The notes: generated from the sequence alone by a model not told the origin. A DNA stretch of 64,000 nucleotides from Mucilaginibacter sp. UR6-1 (GCF_020880975.1 NZ_JAJIWP010000002.1:62001-126000); one strand, 5' to 3'. Positions 26,505-35,454 are shown, numbered from the stretch's first letter. Program-made: numbers and translations.

Positions 26505-27705
26505 ATCATCGTTGCTTATACCGATGGATGAGGAGCAAAAGGATCACCTGAAATCGTACGGAATAGCTTTTTGGATATTACAAAACGGGGGCGAAGTGGA
26601 TTGGTTGCTAAATTACCGGGGCGGCAGTTTTATGATGGCTTACAGCCAGAAAACTGAGGCCGAATGCAAAATTCGCGGTGTGAGCTTCCAGGTTATTGCG
26701 GATGCTGCCGCTACTGGCATACTTACCGAGGTGAGCGATCCATCAGTTAATATGGATGTGGTAAAGCTGCAAAAGCCACCCAAAATAGCGGTGTATTCGC
26801 CCAAAAGCAAACTGCCGTGGGATGATGCCGTTACCATGGTACTAAAATATGCCGAGATACCCTATACCGTTATTTATGATGAAGAAGTAATAAAAGGCGA
26901 ACTCCCAAAATACGACTGGCTGCACCTGCACCACGAGGACTTTACCGGGCAATACAGCAAATTTTACGGCGCTTACCGGTACGAGCAATGGTATGTTAAC
27001 GATGTAGCCACACAGCAGGCAACAGCAAAAAAACTGGGCTTTAGCAAGGTGTCAAAAATGAAGCTGGCCGTGGCACAAAATATACAGAGTTTTTGTGCCG
27101 GCGGCGGATTTTTATTTGCCATGTGCGCCGGTACCGATACGTTCGACATAGCTTTAGCCGCCGCGGGGACGGATATTTGCGAGGCCATGTTTGATGGCGA
27201 TGGTGCTGACCGTGCCGCGCAAAGCAAACTGGATTTTACCCAGACCTTCGCCTTTCAGAGTTTCAGGCTGGATATGAACCCGATCTCGCACCAGTTCAGT
27301 AATATTGATATGAGCCAAACGCGGGCGGTTGAGCGCAGCAAGGATTTTTTTACTTTGTTTGATTTTTCGGCCAAGTATGATGTGGTGCCCAGTATGCTTA
27401 CGCAAAACCATGATAAGGTAATTAAAGGCTTTATGGGGCTTACTACCGCCTATGCCAAAAGCGTATTAAAACCGGGCGTAACCATTATGGGCGAAATGAA
27501 AACCGCCAACGAAGCCCGCTACATACACGGCGAATACGGCAAAGGCCAATGGACTTTTTACGGCGGCCACGACCCGGAAGATTACCAACATGCCGTAGGC
27601 GACCCGCCAACCGATCTAAAACTTCACCCCAATTCGCCCGGTTACCGGTTAATCCTAAATAATGTGCTATTTCCGGCAGCTAACAAGAAGAAGCAAAAGA
27701 CGTAA
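26386..27705 (+). CDS. Conserved exported protein often labelled asparagine synthetase B; function unknown
   Basis: A 439-residue protein. From about residue 45 (SSLLIPMDEEQKDHLKSYGIAFW) it resembles a Bacteroidota family that databases often call asparagine synthetase B. I see neither an N-terminal catalytic Cys2 nor the SGGxDS loop of a real asparagine synthetase, so the label should not be trusted. Notable segments are KIAVYSP, KYDWLHLHHEDFTGQY, FCAGGGFLFAMCAGTD and a late GHDPEDYQHAVGDPP, which suggest a class I amidotransferase-like or related alpha/beta fold. The start is ATG 26386, since 26380 is a TTG. The N-terminal signal segment (LSPFRFRLSAFRFCLSPITI) is encoded by repeat DNA. A TACATTTG box at 26375-26382 lies almost on the start codon, so a later start cannot be excluded. 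Confidence 0.7.
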   Translation: MNALPKKLSPFRFRLSAFRFCLSPITIFLLLAFSLSITKASSLLIPMDEEQKDHLKSYGIAFWILQNGGEVDWLLNYRGGSFMMAYSQKTEAECKIRGVSFQVIADAAATGILTEVSDPSVNMDVVKLQKPPKIAVYSPKSKLPWDDAVTMVLKYAEIPYTVIYDEEVIKGELPKYDWLHLHHEDFTGQYSKFYGAYRYEQWYVNDVATQQATAKKLGFSKVSKMKLAVAQNIQSFCAGGGFLFAMCAGTDTFDIALAAAGTDICEAMFDGDGADRAAQSKLDFTQTFAFQSFRLDMNPISHQFSNIDMSQTRAVERSKDFFTLFDFSAKYDVVPSMLTQNHDKVIKGFMGLTTAYAKSVLKPGVTIMGEMKTANEARYIHGEYGKGQWTFYGGHDPEDYQHAVGDPPTDLKLHPNSPGYRLILNNVLFPAANKKKQKT

Positions 27706-27842
27706 AAGCCCCCCAACCCCCTAAAGGGGGAGTTTGTCCCCAGTCTCTAAAGGGGATATGCCCCAACCCCTAAAGGGGAGTATATAATAATATTGTCTGA
27801 AAATCTGCTAATAGGCTCCCCCTTTAGGGGGGCGGGGGGCTT
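27706..27842. repeat. Family A palindromic repeat cluster, copy 2
   Basis: Three units carry CCCCTAAAGGGG-like cores in one orientation (near 27711, 27743 and 27764) and one lies in the reverse orientation near 27820 (CTCCCCCTTTAGGGGGGCGG). Together they form a large hairpin around an A/T-rich centre. The cluster fills the entire stop-to-stop gap between the 26386 gene and the convergent porin gene. Confidence 0.75.
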
Positions 27843-29951
27843 CTACTGAAAGAATGTCCAGCTTACACCCAGCTTTAGCAGGGCATCCTGCATGGGGTAG
27901 CGGTTAACGGTATAAAAGCCTTTGCTGAACAAGCCCTGGTTAATGTAATCGTACTGAACGAATATGTTAACATGGTCAATAGTGCCTTTAAAAAAGGCGG
28001 TCGCAACCGGGTATGAGCTAAAGGTAACATCGGCGCCGTTGTAAAACTGGCCCAGGCCGGTAGCATACGATGGTGCTACGTAGCGCGAATTATACCGAAG
28101 CGTTACCCCAAGGTTATTGTACAACACCTTAAACCAGGTTGATGCAAAATACAGGCTTCCGTAAGCGTACATCTCCGGCGTACGCAGGGTGCTTTGGTAA
28201 TCGGTTTTCTGGTAAACGCCGTAGGCATCCAAATGCCATTTACGCCAGCTAAGGTTTTTGCCCAGGCTCACCTTTATCATGTTGATAGGCGTACTCATCT
28301 GCTCCGGGTGTGCATCAGTACCGCCTGGCTGTGCCGTAAAATAAATGTAACCGTTTATTAAAAAGTACTCCGCCTTTAAATCGAGCTGGAGTGGTGTGTT
28401 AATATAGTTGAAAGACAGGTTGGTGGTTTTAACATTGTTAAAACTGTTATCAAAAATATAGTGGTTTGATATCCATCGCGTAGCAACCAGCGGCGGCGAG
28501 GCGTTTTGCAGGTAAGCGCCCAAAATAATACGGCCTACTTTGTTGCTGCCGCCGATCATCAGCTTGGCATCATACAAAAAGTTACCAAAATCTCGCCCGG
28601 CAACTATTTGCCGTACTTCTCCGTCCAATAAAATACGGTCGCTCAGGCGATAACCTATACGCCCTTTAACGGTAATGTTTTGAAACAGCTCGTTCTGCAT
28701 TTTATTGTTGCGGATGTACAGGTTACCAAACTCATTGGCACCGGTATCTAACACGTGCTGGGTATAATTATACAAGTCATGCTCCAGCCCGATATCCAGT
28801 TTAGCTTCATTTTTAGCCGATTTACCGCGCAGGTAAAAACTGTATGCAAAATCGTTATGCAGGCGGTTCACGGTCAGCGAATCGTTTGAGCGGCGAGAGC
28901 TGAAATAATAATCAGGAAATACGTTGTAGGTATCAATATCGTCCTGCAAAAACTGGTATTTGCTGCGGGTATAGCTAAAGGTATGTGTTACCCGTTGCGT
29001 AGGCAACAAGGTTGCTTTTCCCTTGGTTTTTACACTATCAATATGCCCAATAAAATATGATTGCCGCAGGTGTATGCCCGCGGTTTTCCACTGTGTATAG
29101 CTTTGCGGTAGGCGTACCTGTTCCAACGTTTTATCAAATGTAGGGTCGGGGTCGGTAAATATAATGTCGTTTTTTAATATCGCCCCGCTTTCAGGCGCTT
29201 TAAGGTTATTGTAGATCAGGTTGGCCAGCATGTTGTAACGCTTGCTTTTTGATTCGTACCAGGTAAAAAATGCCGCGTTAACATCACTCACGTTTTGCCT
29301 TAAAACGCTATTGCTGCTATAAAAACCCTTGGAGCCGTTAAAGTTGAGGTTAAAGCCCACATTAAGGCGCGGGTTTACGTTTTGCGCATGGGTAATTCTT
29401 ACAAACTGCTCCTTTGAGCCGCCGCTTACATAGAACAGGTTGGTATATTGTACACGGGCACGGTAGTAATTAATATCCTCCGGCTTTATCATATACGGGT
29501 CGAGCGCGTGCAGGCCCACATCAAAACCGATGGTTTTAGCAGGTTCAAAAAGCAAGGCGCGCTGCTGTATACCGGTGTAACCGCCCAGGCTTATCCGCGG
29601 GCTACGCGGCTGGTTAAGCGGCCCGTAGTTCTCAAAATTGCGTAAGCTGGTATCAAGTGCAAAATCCTGTGTGCTGTCGCCCATAAAGCGTTCGGCGCTA
29701 ACCCGTATCCACGAGGCATCAAACACTATTGAATCCTCTTTTTCCTCCTCGCGCTTGCGTAGCGTATCCATCAAGGCATCACCGGTAAGTTGCTTTTGGG
29801 CCTTGCTTGTACTGGTATCGCGCATGTAATTGGGCGTACGCTGGCCGGGGTATTGCGTGTTGCCGTTACCGTTTGACGGAAACTGCGCGAACACCGCCTG
29901 AACGCTCAGGCTGAACAGTAATATTAATATGTATCTCAGCTTTGCAAGCAT
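27843..29951 (-). CDS. Putative outer membrane porin (PF14121 type)
   Basis: A 702-residue outer membrane protein with a signal peptide (cleavage after VFA), a polar N-terminal segment and then many amphipathic strands of a large beta-barrel, ending in the aromatic GVSWTFFQ expected for insertion by the Bam machinery. The pattern fits the Bacteroidota family named putative porin. The substrate is unknown. Its start codon overlaps the stop of the purine nucleoside phosphorylase gene (TGATG), so it is translationally coupled as the last gene of an lpxK-phosphorylase-porin operon. Confidence 0.8.
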   Translation of the reverse strand: MLAKLRYILILLFSLSVQAVFAQFPSNGNGNTQYPGQRTPNYMRDTSTSKAQKQLTGDALMDTLRKREEEKEDSIVFDASWIRVSAERFMGDSTQDFALDTSLRNFENYGPLNQPRSPRISLGGYTGIQQRALLFEPAKTIGFDVGLHALDPYMIKPEDINYYRARVQYTNLFYVSGGSKEQFVRITHAQNVNPRLNVGFNLNFNGSKGFYSSNSVLRQNVSDVNAAFFTWYESKSKRYNMLANLIYNNLKAPESGAILKNDIIFTDPDPTFDKTLEQVRLPQSYTQWKTAGIHLRQSYFIGHIDSVKTKGKATLLPTQRVTHTFSYTRSKYQFLQDDIDTYNVFPDYYFSSRRSNDSLTVNRLHNDFAYSFYLRGKSAKNEAKLDIGLEHDLYNYTQHVLDTGANEFGNLYIRNNKMQNELFQNITVKGRIGYRLSDRILLDGEVRQIVAGRDFGNFLYDAKLMIGGSNKVGRIILGAYLQNASPPLVATRWISNHYIFDNSFNNVKTTNLSFNYINTPLQLDLKAEYFLINGYIYFTAQPGGTDAHPEQMSTPINMIKVSLGKNLSWRKWHLDAYGVYQKTDYQSTLRTPEMYAYGSLYFASTWFKVLYNNLGVTLRYNSRYVAPSYATGLGQFYNGADVTFSSYPVATAFFKGTIDHVNIFVQYDYINQGLFSKGFYTVNRYPMQDALLKLGVSWTFFQ

Positions 29952-30766
29952 CAGTTTCCTGCTATCAGTTCTTTTAAAATCAGCGTAAGTTTTGGTTCAG
30001 CCTCCTGTGCCACGGCAATTATTTCCTCTAATGATACCGGCGTAAGCACCTCCGGAAAACCTTCATCGGTTAATACCGATATGGCAAACACCGGCAGATC
30101 CATGTGGCGGGCCACAATTACCTCGGGTACGGTGCTCATGCCTACCGCGTCGCCGCCAATAATGCGCAGGTAACGGTATTCGGCACGGGTTTCAAGGTTA
30201 GGGCCCGTAACCGCAACATAAACCCCCTTGTGGCAAATAATATTGTTGGCCGATGCTATGTTAAGCGCCTTCTCTATCAGGTCTATACGGTAAGGCTGGC
30301 TCATATCCGGAAAGCGCGGACCAAGATCAAACTCGTTCCTGCCTATCAGCGGGTTTTGCGGTTGCAGGTTTATATGATCCTCGATCACCATCAGGTCGCC
30401 TTTTTTAAAGCCCGGGTTCAATGATCCGCTGGCATTTGATACGTAGAGGGTTTTGATACCCAGCATCTTCATCACCCTTACCGGAAAGGTGATCTGCTGC
30501 ATATTGTACCCCTCGTAATAATGCAGCCTGCCCTGCATGGCTACCACATTAACGCCACCCAGCTTGCCAAATATCAGCTTGCCTGAATGGAATTCAACGG
30601 TAGAGATCGGAAAGTCGGGTATGTTGGCATACATCAGTTGTTTTTCAACCTCAATTTCATTAACCAGGCCACCCAAACCGGTACCTAATATAATGCCTGC
30701 TTCGGGTACAAAATCGCCAATGCGGCTTTTAATGTATGCTGTTGTGCGATGAATATTCTCTAACAT
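29951..30766 (-). CDS. Purine-nucleoside phosphorylase (trimeric type)
   Basis: A 271-residue cytoplasmic enzyme that splits inosine or guanosine with phosphate, in purine salvage. The phosphate-binding loop is GIILGTGLGGL (about 24-34). Other family stretches are MQGRLHYYEGY (with the phosphate-binding His), YVSNASGSLNP, YVAVTGPNLETRAEYR (with the active-site Glu) and DAVGMSTVPEVIVA. Length and motifs indicate the low-molecular-weight trimeric class, not DeoD. The first 38 bases overlap the end of lpxK, so the two are coupled. Confidence 0.93.
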   Translation of the reverse strand: MLENIHRTTAYIKSRIGDFVPEAGIILGTGLGGLVNEIEVEKQLMYANIPDFPISTVEFHSGKLIFGKLGGVNVVAMQGRLHYYEGYNMQQITFPVRVMKMLGIKTLYVSNASGSLNPGFKKGDLMVIEDHINLQPQNPLIGRNEFDLGPRFPDMSQPYRIDLIEKALNIASANNIICHKGVYVAVTGPNLETRAEYRYLRIIGGDAVGMSTVPEVIVARHMDLPVFAISVLTDEGFPEVLTPVSLEEIIAVAQEAEPKLTLILKELIAGN

Positions 30767-31790
30767 AATTTTTTATAAGGCCGGCAAACTCCTGTTCGCC
30801 ATCAATAAATTTAACACCTATAGGCAACACTAAAAAGGGCAATTTATTAACCAGCGGCAGCAGTTGCTGTTCACCTAAACGTTGCGCGTCCTTTTCTGTT
30901 GTGATAAGCAGTTTTTTTTCTGCCGTGCACGCCTCAAATTCATCAGCAAGTTTAGTTATATTTTTTAAGCTGAACTGATGATGATCAGGATATTTATGAT
31001 GAATAATTTTTGTGCTGAACCCTTGCAGATGCTGTAAAAGCGGCGTAGTGTTGGCAATACCGCTTAGCAAAAACACAGTAGTATCGGCATCAATAATATT
31101 GGTTGCCATAGCGCCATTTAAACTTTGCAACGGCTGATAAGCTATCGACGTAAAGTAAACCTTTTGAAATGGGAATGGCTTTAAGCGTTCGGTAAGCTGT
31201 TGTTTCTCCTGATGGCTGAGTGATGGCGGGCATTTGCTTACTACGAGTACATCGGCACGCCAGCGGCCTAAAAATGGTTCGCGCAGGTTACCGGCAGGCA
31301 GCATCAATCGCGGCTCGTTAATCCGGGTATAATCGAACAATAAAATACTGAAACCCGGTTTTACTGCACGGTGCTGGTAGGCGTCATCCAGTATTACAAC
31401 ATCATGTCCCGGTATCAGCTTTTTAATACCGGTTACCCTATTGGCGCAAACGGCTACGGTAATATCGGTAAATTTATTTTTGAACTGCGCGGGTTCGTCG
31501 CCAACCTGGGTAGCGGCGGCGTTTTTTCCGGCTTCGAGATAACCTGTTGTTGAACGGCCGTAGCCCCGGCTCAGCGTAGCTACTTTATTATCGGCTTTAA
31601 GCAGGCGGATAAGGTATTCCGCCATGGGGCTTTTGCCCGCGCCGCCAACATCAAGGTTACCTATACAAATAACCGGAAAATTGAACAGCGTGCTTTTAAG
31701 TATATCTGCATCATAACACCAGTTACGTATGCTTACCACCAGCCCGTAAATGAGCGATAACGGAAATAATAACCAGCGCAGGTATTTCAT
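30729..31790 (-). CDS. lpxK: Tetraacyldisaccharide 4'-kinase
   Basis: A 353-residue inner membrane kinase that phosphorylates the lipid A precursor at position 4'. An N-terminal membrane helix (about 3-20) precedes the P-loop NLDVGGAGKSPMAEYLIRLL. The family motif VILDDAYQHRAVKPGFSILLFDYT is present, as is the late TTEKDAQRL. Length is normal. It begins a three-gene operon with purine nucleoside phosphorylase and a porin, and a TATCTTTA box (one mismatch to TAnnTTTG) lies about 10 bases before the start codon. The 38-base overlap with the next gene is unusual in size but in keeping with the tight operon. Confidence 0.94.
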   Translation of the reverse strand: MKYLRWLLFPLSLIYGLVVSIRNWCYDADILKSTLFNFPVICIGNLDVGGAGKSPMAEYLIRLLKADNKVATLSRGYGRSTTGYLEAGKNAAATQVGDEPAQFKNKFTDITVAVCANRVTGIKKLIPGHDVVILDDAYQHRAVKPGFSILLFDYTRINEPRLMLPAGNLREPFLGRWRADVLVVSKCPPSLSHQEKQQLTERLKPFPFQKVYFTSIAYQPLQSLNGAMATNIIDADTTVFLLSGIANTTPLLQHLQGFSTKIIHHKYPDHHQFSLKNITKLADEFEACTAEKKLLITTEKDAQRLGEQQLLPLVNKLPFLVLPIGVKFIDGEQEFAGLIKNYVREYSSHNSIH

Positions 31791-31962
31791 AACAAGCGGT
31801 AAAGATAAATAAAAGCCCTTGTTATACTATTAATATACCCGTTACCTGTTGATAACGCTTTATTATTTGCAAGCGGGGGCATTCAATAATTTTTAATGTA
31901 TAATTGCGTTATATTGCACAACCAATTTAACAAAGCCTCCTGTTTTTTATATTTATAGTAAG

Positions 31963-32292
31963 ATGAAAGTGAGGGATTTTAAGGTTTTAACGGCTATGCT
32001 GTTCATTGCTATCTTTTTTTCAAAGATGGTAATATCGGTAGCGCCTGTTATTTTTCATCTCGACAACAAGGTGGTTAAGGCTGTGATCATGCAGCTTGAA
32101 AATGAAAGCAAGGAGAAGGATACTGCCGAAAAAGACATTTGTAAGGAAAAAAAATCATTCGACGAATATTATACCCAACTGGTGCGCCTTAACCTGCATG
32201 TGGTTGAGGTAAACATACTGCACAATCAGGAAACCCTGATATACCATTACGCTTACGCTCCTGTAATACTTACCCCTCCGCCCAACGCTTAA
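31963..32292 (+). CDS. Small single-pass membrane protein upstream of the SulP gene
   Basis: A 109-residue protein I do not recognise. It has one hydrophobic segment at about 10-32 (TAMLFIAIFFSKMVISVAPVIF), a charged helical middle (ENESKEKDTAEKDICKEKKSF) and a tail ending in proline (TPPPNA). Codon use is like that of its neighbours. It precedes the SulP gene by 96 bases in the same orientation and could be co-transcribed. The topology would place the charged part in the periplasm if the N-terminus is a signal anchor. No function can be given. Confidence 0.6.
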   Translation: MKVRDFKVLTAMLFIAIFFSKMVISVAPVIFHLDNKVVKAVIMQLENESKEKDTAEKDICKEKKSFDEYYTQLVRLNLHVVEVNILHNQETLIYHYAYAPVILTPPPNA

Positions 32293-32388
32293 GCATTATT
32301 GCTGAAATTTTTTCGGTTATACGTCTTTTCCCGGTATCAGGCGTGGCAGCCATTTTCTATAACACACCAAACCAGTTTTTTAATTTTT

Positions 32389-33996
32389 ATGAATCAGCAT
32401 GATCATGGCGGTAACGCTGCGGGCTTTTTTGACCTGCACAAGTATTTTTTAGGCAAAAACCTTAAAAGGGATCTGCCCTCCAGTATTGTTGTATTTTTAG
32501 TTGCACTGCCTCTTTGCCTGGGTATCGCGCTGGCATCGGGCGCACCGCTTTTTGCCGGTTTATTAACGGGTATAATAGGCGGTATAGTAGTTGGCGCGGC
32601 AAGTGGTTCGCAGCTTAGTGTTGCCGGGCCTGCGGCCGGGCTTACCGTTATTGTGCTTAATGCTATAGCCACACTCGGCTCATACGAAACCTTTTTATTA
32701 AGCATAGTAATTGCCGGTGGCATACAAATTATACTTGGCCTGGTTAAGGCGGGTACCATTGGTAACTACTTTCCGTCGGCGGTAATTGAGGGTATGCTTG
32801 CCGCTATCGGCATTATCCTGATCATGAAACAGTTGCCGCACGCCGTGGGGTACGATGCCGATTTTGAGGGCGATGAGAGCTTTTCGCAGGCCGACTCGCA
32901 CAATACCTTTTCAGAGATCACACTGGCATTATCAAAACTCAATTACGGGGCAGTAATCATCAGTGGGATATCGTTGGTACTGCTTATTTACTGGCCAAAA
33001 TTCAAAAAACTGGCCATAGTGCCGGCGCCATTGCTGGTAGTAATTGCAGGTATTGTGCTGGGTATTGTTTTTGCCGGAACTGACCTGGCCCTGCTCGACA
33101 AGCAATTTGTAACTATACCGATTGTTAAAAATGGCGAGGAATTCTTTAATCTGTTCAAATCGCCAAACTTTAGCGCAATAACTAATAAGGACGTTTGGAT
33201 AGTTGCCGCAACCATAGCCATTGTGGCCAGTTTAGAAAGTTTACTTAGCCTGGAGGCGGTTGATAAGATAGACCCTATTAAACGCGTATCGCCGACTAAC
33301 CGCGAGCTTGTAGCCCAAGGCCTGGGCAACGTAATTAGCGGTATGCTGGGTGGCCTGCCCATGACGGCCGTTATCGTTCGTTCATCAGCCAATGTAAACT
33401 CCGGGGCGCGTACAAAGGTTAGCGCTATTGTGCACGGTGTGTTTTTACTGCTATCGTTACTGTTCATTCCGGGGCTGATCAACCTGATCCCGCTGTCGTG
33501 CCTGGCGGCAATACTGCTGATGACAGGTTATAAACTTACCCGCATCGAGCTGTTCAGGCATGTATGGCGCAAAGGCCTGTCGCAATTCATCCCCTTTGTG
33601 GTTACTATTGTTGCTGTAGTGTTTACCGACCTGCTGAAGGGTGTGGGTATAGGTATGCTGATAGGTATATTTTATATATTGCGTACTAACCTGCGCAACC
33701 CGTATTTTTACCGGATACTTAAAAATGATAACGGTAAAAAAACTATCCACATCAGGCTGGCCGAGGAGGTGTCATTTTTAAATAAGGCTGCTATACAAAT
33801 AACACTCACCAGCTTGCCCGAAGGCAGCGATGTACTGATAGACGGATCGAACTCAAGGTATATTGACCCTGACGTGCTCGAAACTATTCACAATTTTAAA
33901 CACAACGCTTACACTAAAGGCATTATAGTGCAGTTACAGGATATAAAGGACCGGTATGATGTACCGAAACTAAAGGAACTTATTTACAAACCCTGA
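32389..33996 (+). CDS. SulP-family anion transporter (sulfate or bicarbonate)
   Basis: A 535-residue inner membrane transporter. The SulP membrane domain (about 25-430) has KRDLPSSIVVFLVALPLCLGIALASGAPLF, the conserved GxxSGSQLSVAGPAAGLT stretch and many helices. A C-terminal STAS-like domain (about 450-530) follows, containing VLIDGSNSRYIDPDV. The start is ATG 32389, which gives a hydrophilic N-terminus like that of related proteins; the frame upstream to 32299 is unlikely to be coding. A beta-carbonic anhydrase gene follows. That pairing is typical of BicA-like bicarbonate uptake, so bicarbonate is favoured over sulfate by context. Confidence 0.9.
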   Translation: MNQHDHGGNAAGFFDLHKYFLGKNLKRDLPSSIVVFLVALPLCLGIALASGAPLFAGLLTGIIGGIVVGAASGSQLSVAGPAAGLTVIVLNAIATLGSYETFLLSIVIAGGIQIILGLVKAGTIGNYFPSAVIEGMLAAIGIILIMKQLPHAVGYDADFEGDESFSQADSHNTFSEITLALSKLNYGAVIISGISLVLLIYWPKFKKLAIVPAPLLVVIAGIVLGIVFAGTDLALLDKQFVTIPIVKNGEEFFNLFKSPNFSAITNKDVWIVAATIAIVASLESLLSLEAVDKIDPIKRVSPTNRELVAQGLGNVISGMLGGLPMTAVIVRSSANVNSGARTKVSAIVHGVFLLLSLLFIPGLINLIPLSCLAAILLMTGYKLTRIELFRHVWRKGLSQFIPFVVTIVAVVFTDLLKGVGIGMLIGIFYILRTNLRNPYFYRILKNDNGKKTIHIRLAEEVSFLNKAAIQITLTSLPEGSDVLIDGSNSRYIDPDVLETIHNFKHNAYTKGIIVQLQDIKDRYDVPKLKELIYKP

Positions 33997-34185
33997 TACA
34001 AGCACAAAGTTATAAACACCCGTTAAGTATTAATAGTTATATAAGATGGGGGAGCTGTAAACATTTTTAGTTAATTCACTGTTCATCAACACAAAAAAAT
34101 TTATGCAGATACAAACCAATATGAAACGATCATTAAATTTTACCGGTAATATAACTTGCCGTACTTAACCAACCGTTGGTGCATG

Positions 34186-34193
34186 TATTTTTG
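34186..34193 (+). promoter_or_regulatory. Candidate -7 promoter box for carbonic anhydrase
   Basis: TATTTTTG, an exact TAnnTTTG match, lies 66 bases before the carbonic anhydrase start. It suggests that the gene has its own transcript in addition to any read-through from the SulP gene. No matching -33 box was found. Confidence 0.45.
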
Positions 34194-34259
34194 CATCATA
34201 TACAAAGCTTATAAAAGCGATTTAAAAGCAACTTATTAACAATCAAAAACACAAATATT

Positions 34260-34928
34260 ATGTGCGCACAAACCACTGAATTACACGATACAAGCCACAT
34301 TACTTACGAAGGCTTGCTTGAAGGCAACAAACAATTTGTTGCCGATACGCTGAAACTTGACCCGCAGTATTTTGATAAACTGGCCAACGGCCAAAAACCA
34401 CCCGTATTATGGATAGGCTGCGCCGATAGCCGTGTACCTGCCAACCAGATAACCCATACCCAGCCGGGTGAGATATTTGTTCACCGCAATATTGCCAATA
34501 TGGTAATACATACGGATATGAACATGCTTAGCGTGCTGGATTATGCTGTGAACGTACTGAAGGTAAAACACGTGATAGTTACCGGCCACTATGGGTGTGG
34601 TGGTGTATTAGCCGCCATGGGCAACAGCTCGGTAGGTATTATTGATAACTGGCTGCGCCATATTAAGGATGTTTACCGTTTACATGCTGATGAATTGAGT
34701 GCCATTGAAGACGAAAAGAAACGCGGCGACAGGCTGGTTGAACTGAACGTTATTGAGAACGTGCACAACCTTTGCAAAACATCAATTGTACAAAACGCCT
34801 GGAAAAACAACCAGGAACTAAGCGTACATGGCTGGGTTTACGCACTCAATACCGGCTTAATTACCGATATGAAGGTTAGCCAGTCATCAAACTCAAGCCT
34901 TGAGAGTGTGTTTAAATTTGTTTTATAA
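34260..34928 (+). CDS. Beta-class carbonic anhydrase
   Basis: A 222-residue cytoplasmic zinc enzyme interconverting carbon dioxide and bicarbonate. The zinc ligands and catalytic dyad are in WIGCADSRVPANQ (Cys, Asp, Arg) and VTGHYGCGGV (His, Cys), as in the Can type. FVHRNIANMV is also conserved. Length is normal. It follows the SulP transporter gene after a 263-base gap with its own promoter box, and together they would supply and balance bicarbonate in the cell. A terminator hairpin lies 31 bases after the stop. Confidence 0.95.
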   Translation: MCAQTTELHDTSHITYEGLLEGNKQFVADTLKLDPQYFDKLANGQKPPVLWIGCADSRVPANQITHTQPGEIFVHRNIANMVIHTDMNMLSVLDYAVNVLKVKHVIVTGHYGCGGVLAAMGNSSVGIIDNWLRHIKDVYRLHADELSAIEDEKKRGDRLVELNVIENVHNLCKTSIVQNAWKNNQELSVHGWVYALNTGLITDMKVSQSSNSSLESVFKFVL

Positions 34929-34959
34929 TCACGGAGCAGATTTAAACTATTAATATAAT

Positions 34960-34995
34960 ATGAGAATCCGTCTTCATAAAGGGCGGATTTCTCAT
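34960..34995 (+). terminator. Hairpin terminator after carbonic anhydrase
   Basis: An 11-bp stem with one bulged base (ATGAGAATCCG / CGGATTTCTCAT) has a 13-base loop. The following tract is AT-rich and not a pure T-run, so strength is uncertain. Confidence 0.6.
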
Positions 34996-35059
34996 TAAAT
35001 GTGATTACATCTAAGTTATTTTGTTCCGTATTTAATAGGTTGAAAGCATATTTACCACC

Positions 35060-35218
35060 TGTCCTAAACTTCTTTTGTGCGAACAAAAGAAGCAAAAGTC
35101 GCCGGCTACGTCCTGCCCGGTGAATGGTTTTGCTTTAGCAATTTCTGTGCTGCTCCGGGCATTACTGATGCCGGAAGGTTGGTTATTTACGGGCTGTACT
35201 GTGGGTTTGTGGTTGATA
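35060..35218. repeat. Family D intergenic repeat, copy 2
   Basis: This is related to 21503-21716 and starts with a perfect palindrome, CTTCTTTTGT / ACAAAAGAAG with a GCGA loop (35069-35092). The blocks GCCGGCTACGTCCTGCCCGG and GTGCTGCTCCGGGCATTACT follow, then ATGCCGGAAGGTTGG. Any open frame across it is a by-product of the repeat. It lies between two convergent genes. Confidence 0.75.
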
Positions 35219-35221
35219 TTG

Positions 35222-35253
35222 ATTCCCTCCCCATGGGAGGGTTAGGGAGGGGT
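35222..35253. repeat. Family B repeat (CCCTCCC type), copy 1
   Basis: A short palindrome (ATTCCCTCCCCATGGGAGGG) is followed by TTAGGGAGGGGT. Close relatives occur at 38404, 38609, 53284 and 53341 and, inside miaB, at 48797. It sits directly after the family D copy and 33 bases before the stop of the 55-residue gene. Confidence 0.7.
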
Positions 35254-35286
35254 TTAGCAAGCATTTCTTTAAACGCAAACACTCAT

Positions 35287-35454
35287 CTACCTTAACTTTT
35301 TGATCAACCCCTTTTTCAACACTTTCTTCTCAAACCCTTCAACAACCGACCGTTCAATCGGCTTAATCAGTTCATCACTCACCTTATCGTCCCGATAGGC
35401 AACCGGTACCCACTCCGTGCGCAGGGGGCGGCAGTTTTTTGGATCGTTGCTCAT
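35287..35454 (-). CDS. Small 55-residue basic protein
   Basis: A short gene that is easily missed. It starts at ATG 35454 and ends at TAG 35287-35289. The protein begins MSNDPKNCRPLRTEWVPVAY and continues with DDKVSDELIKPIERSVVEGF and a lysine-rich end (EKKVLKKGLIKKLR). The balanced composition and amphipathic C-terminal helix look like real coding sequence and unlike the repeat DNA beside it. It is divergent from leuS and convergent to carbonic anhydrase. I do not recognise the family; a small nucleic-acid- or ribosome-associated protein is possible but unproven. Confidence 0.6.
   Translation of the reverse strand: MSNDPKNCRPLRTEWVPVAYRDDKVSDELIKPIERSVVEGFEKKVLKKGLIKKLR

Noticed and set aside
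35077..35295. 72-codon plus-strand open frame
   Set aside because: It runs entirely through family D and family B repeat DNA and has no coding character; treated as repeat.
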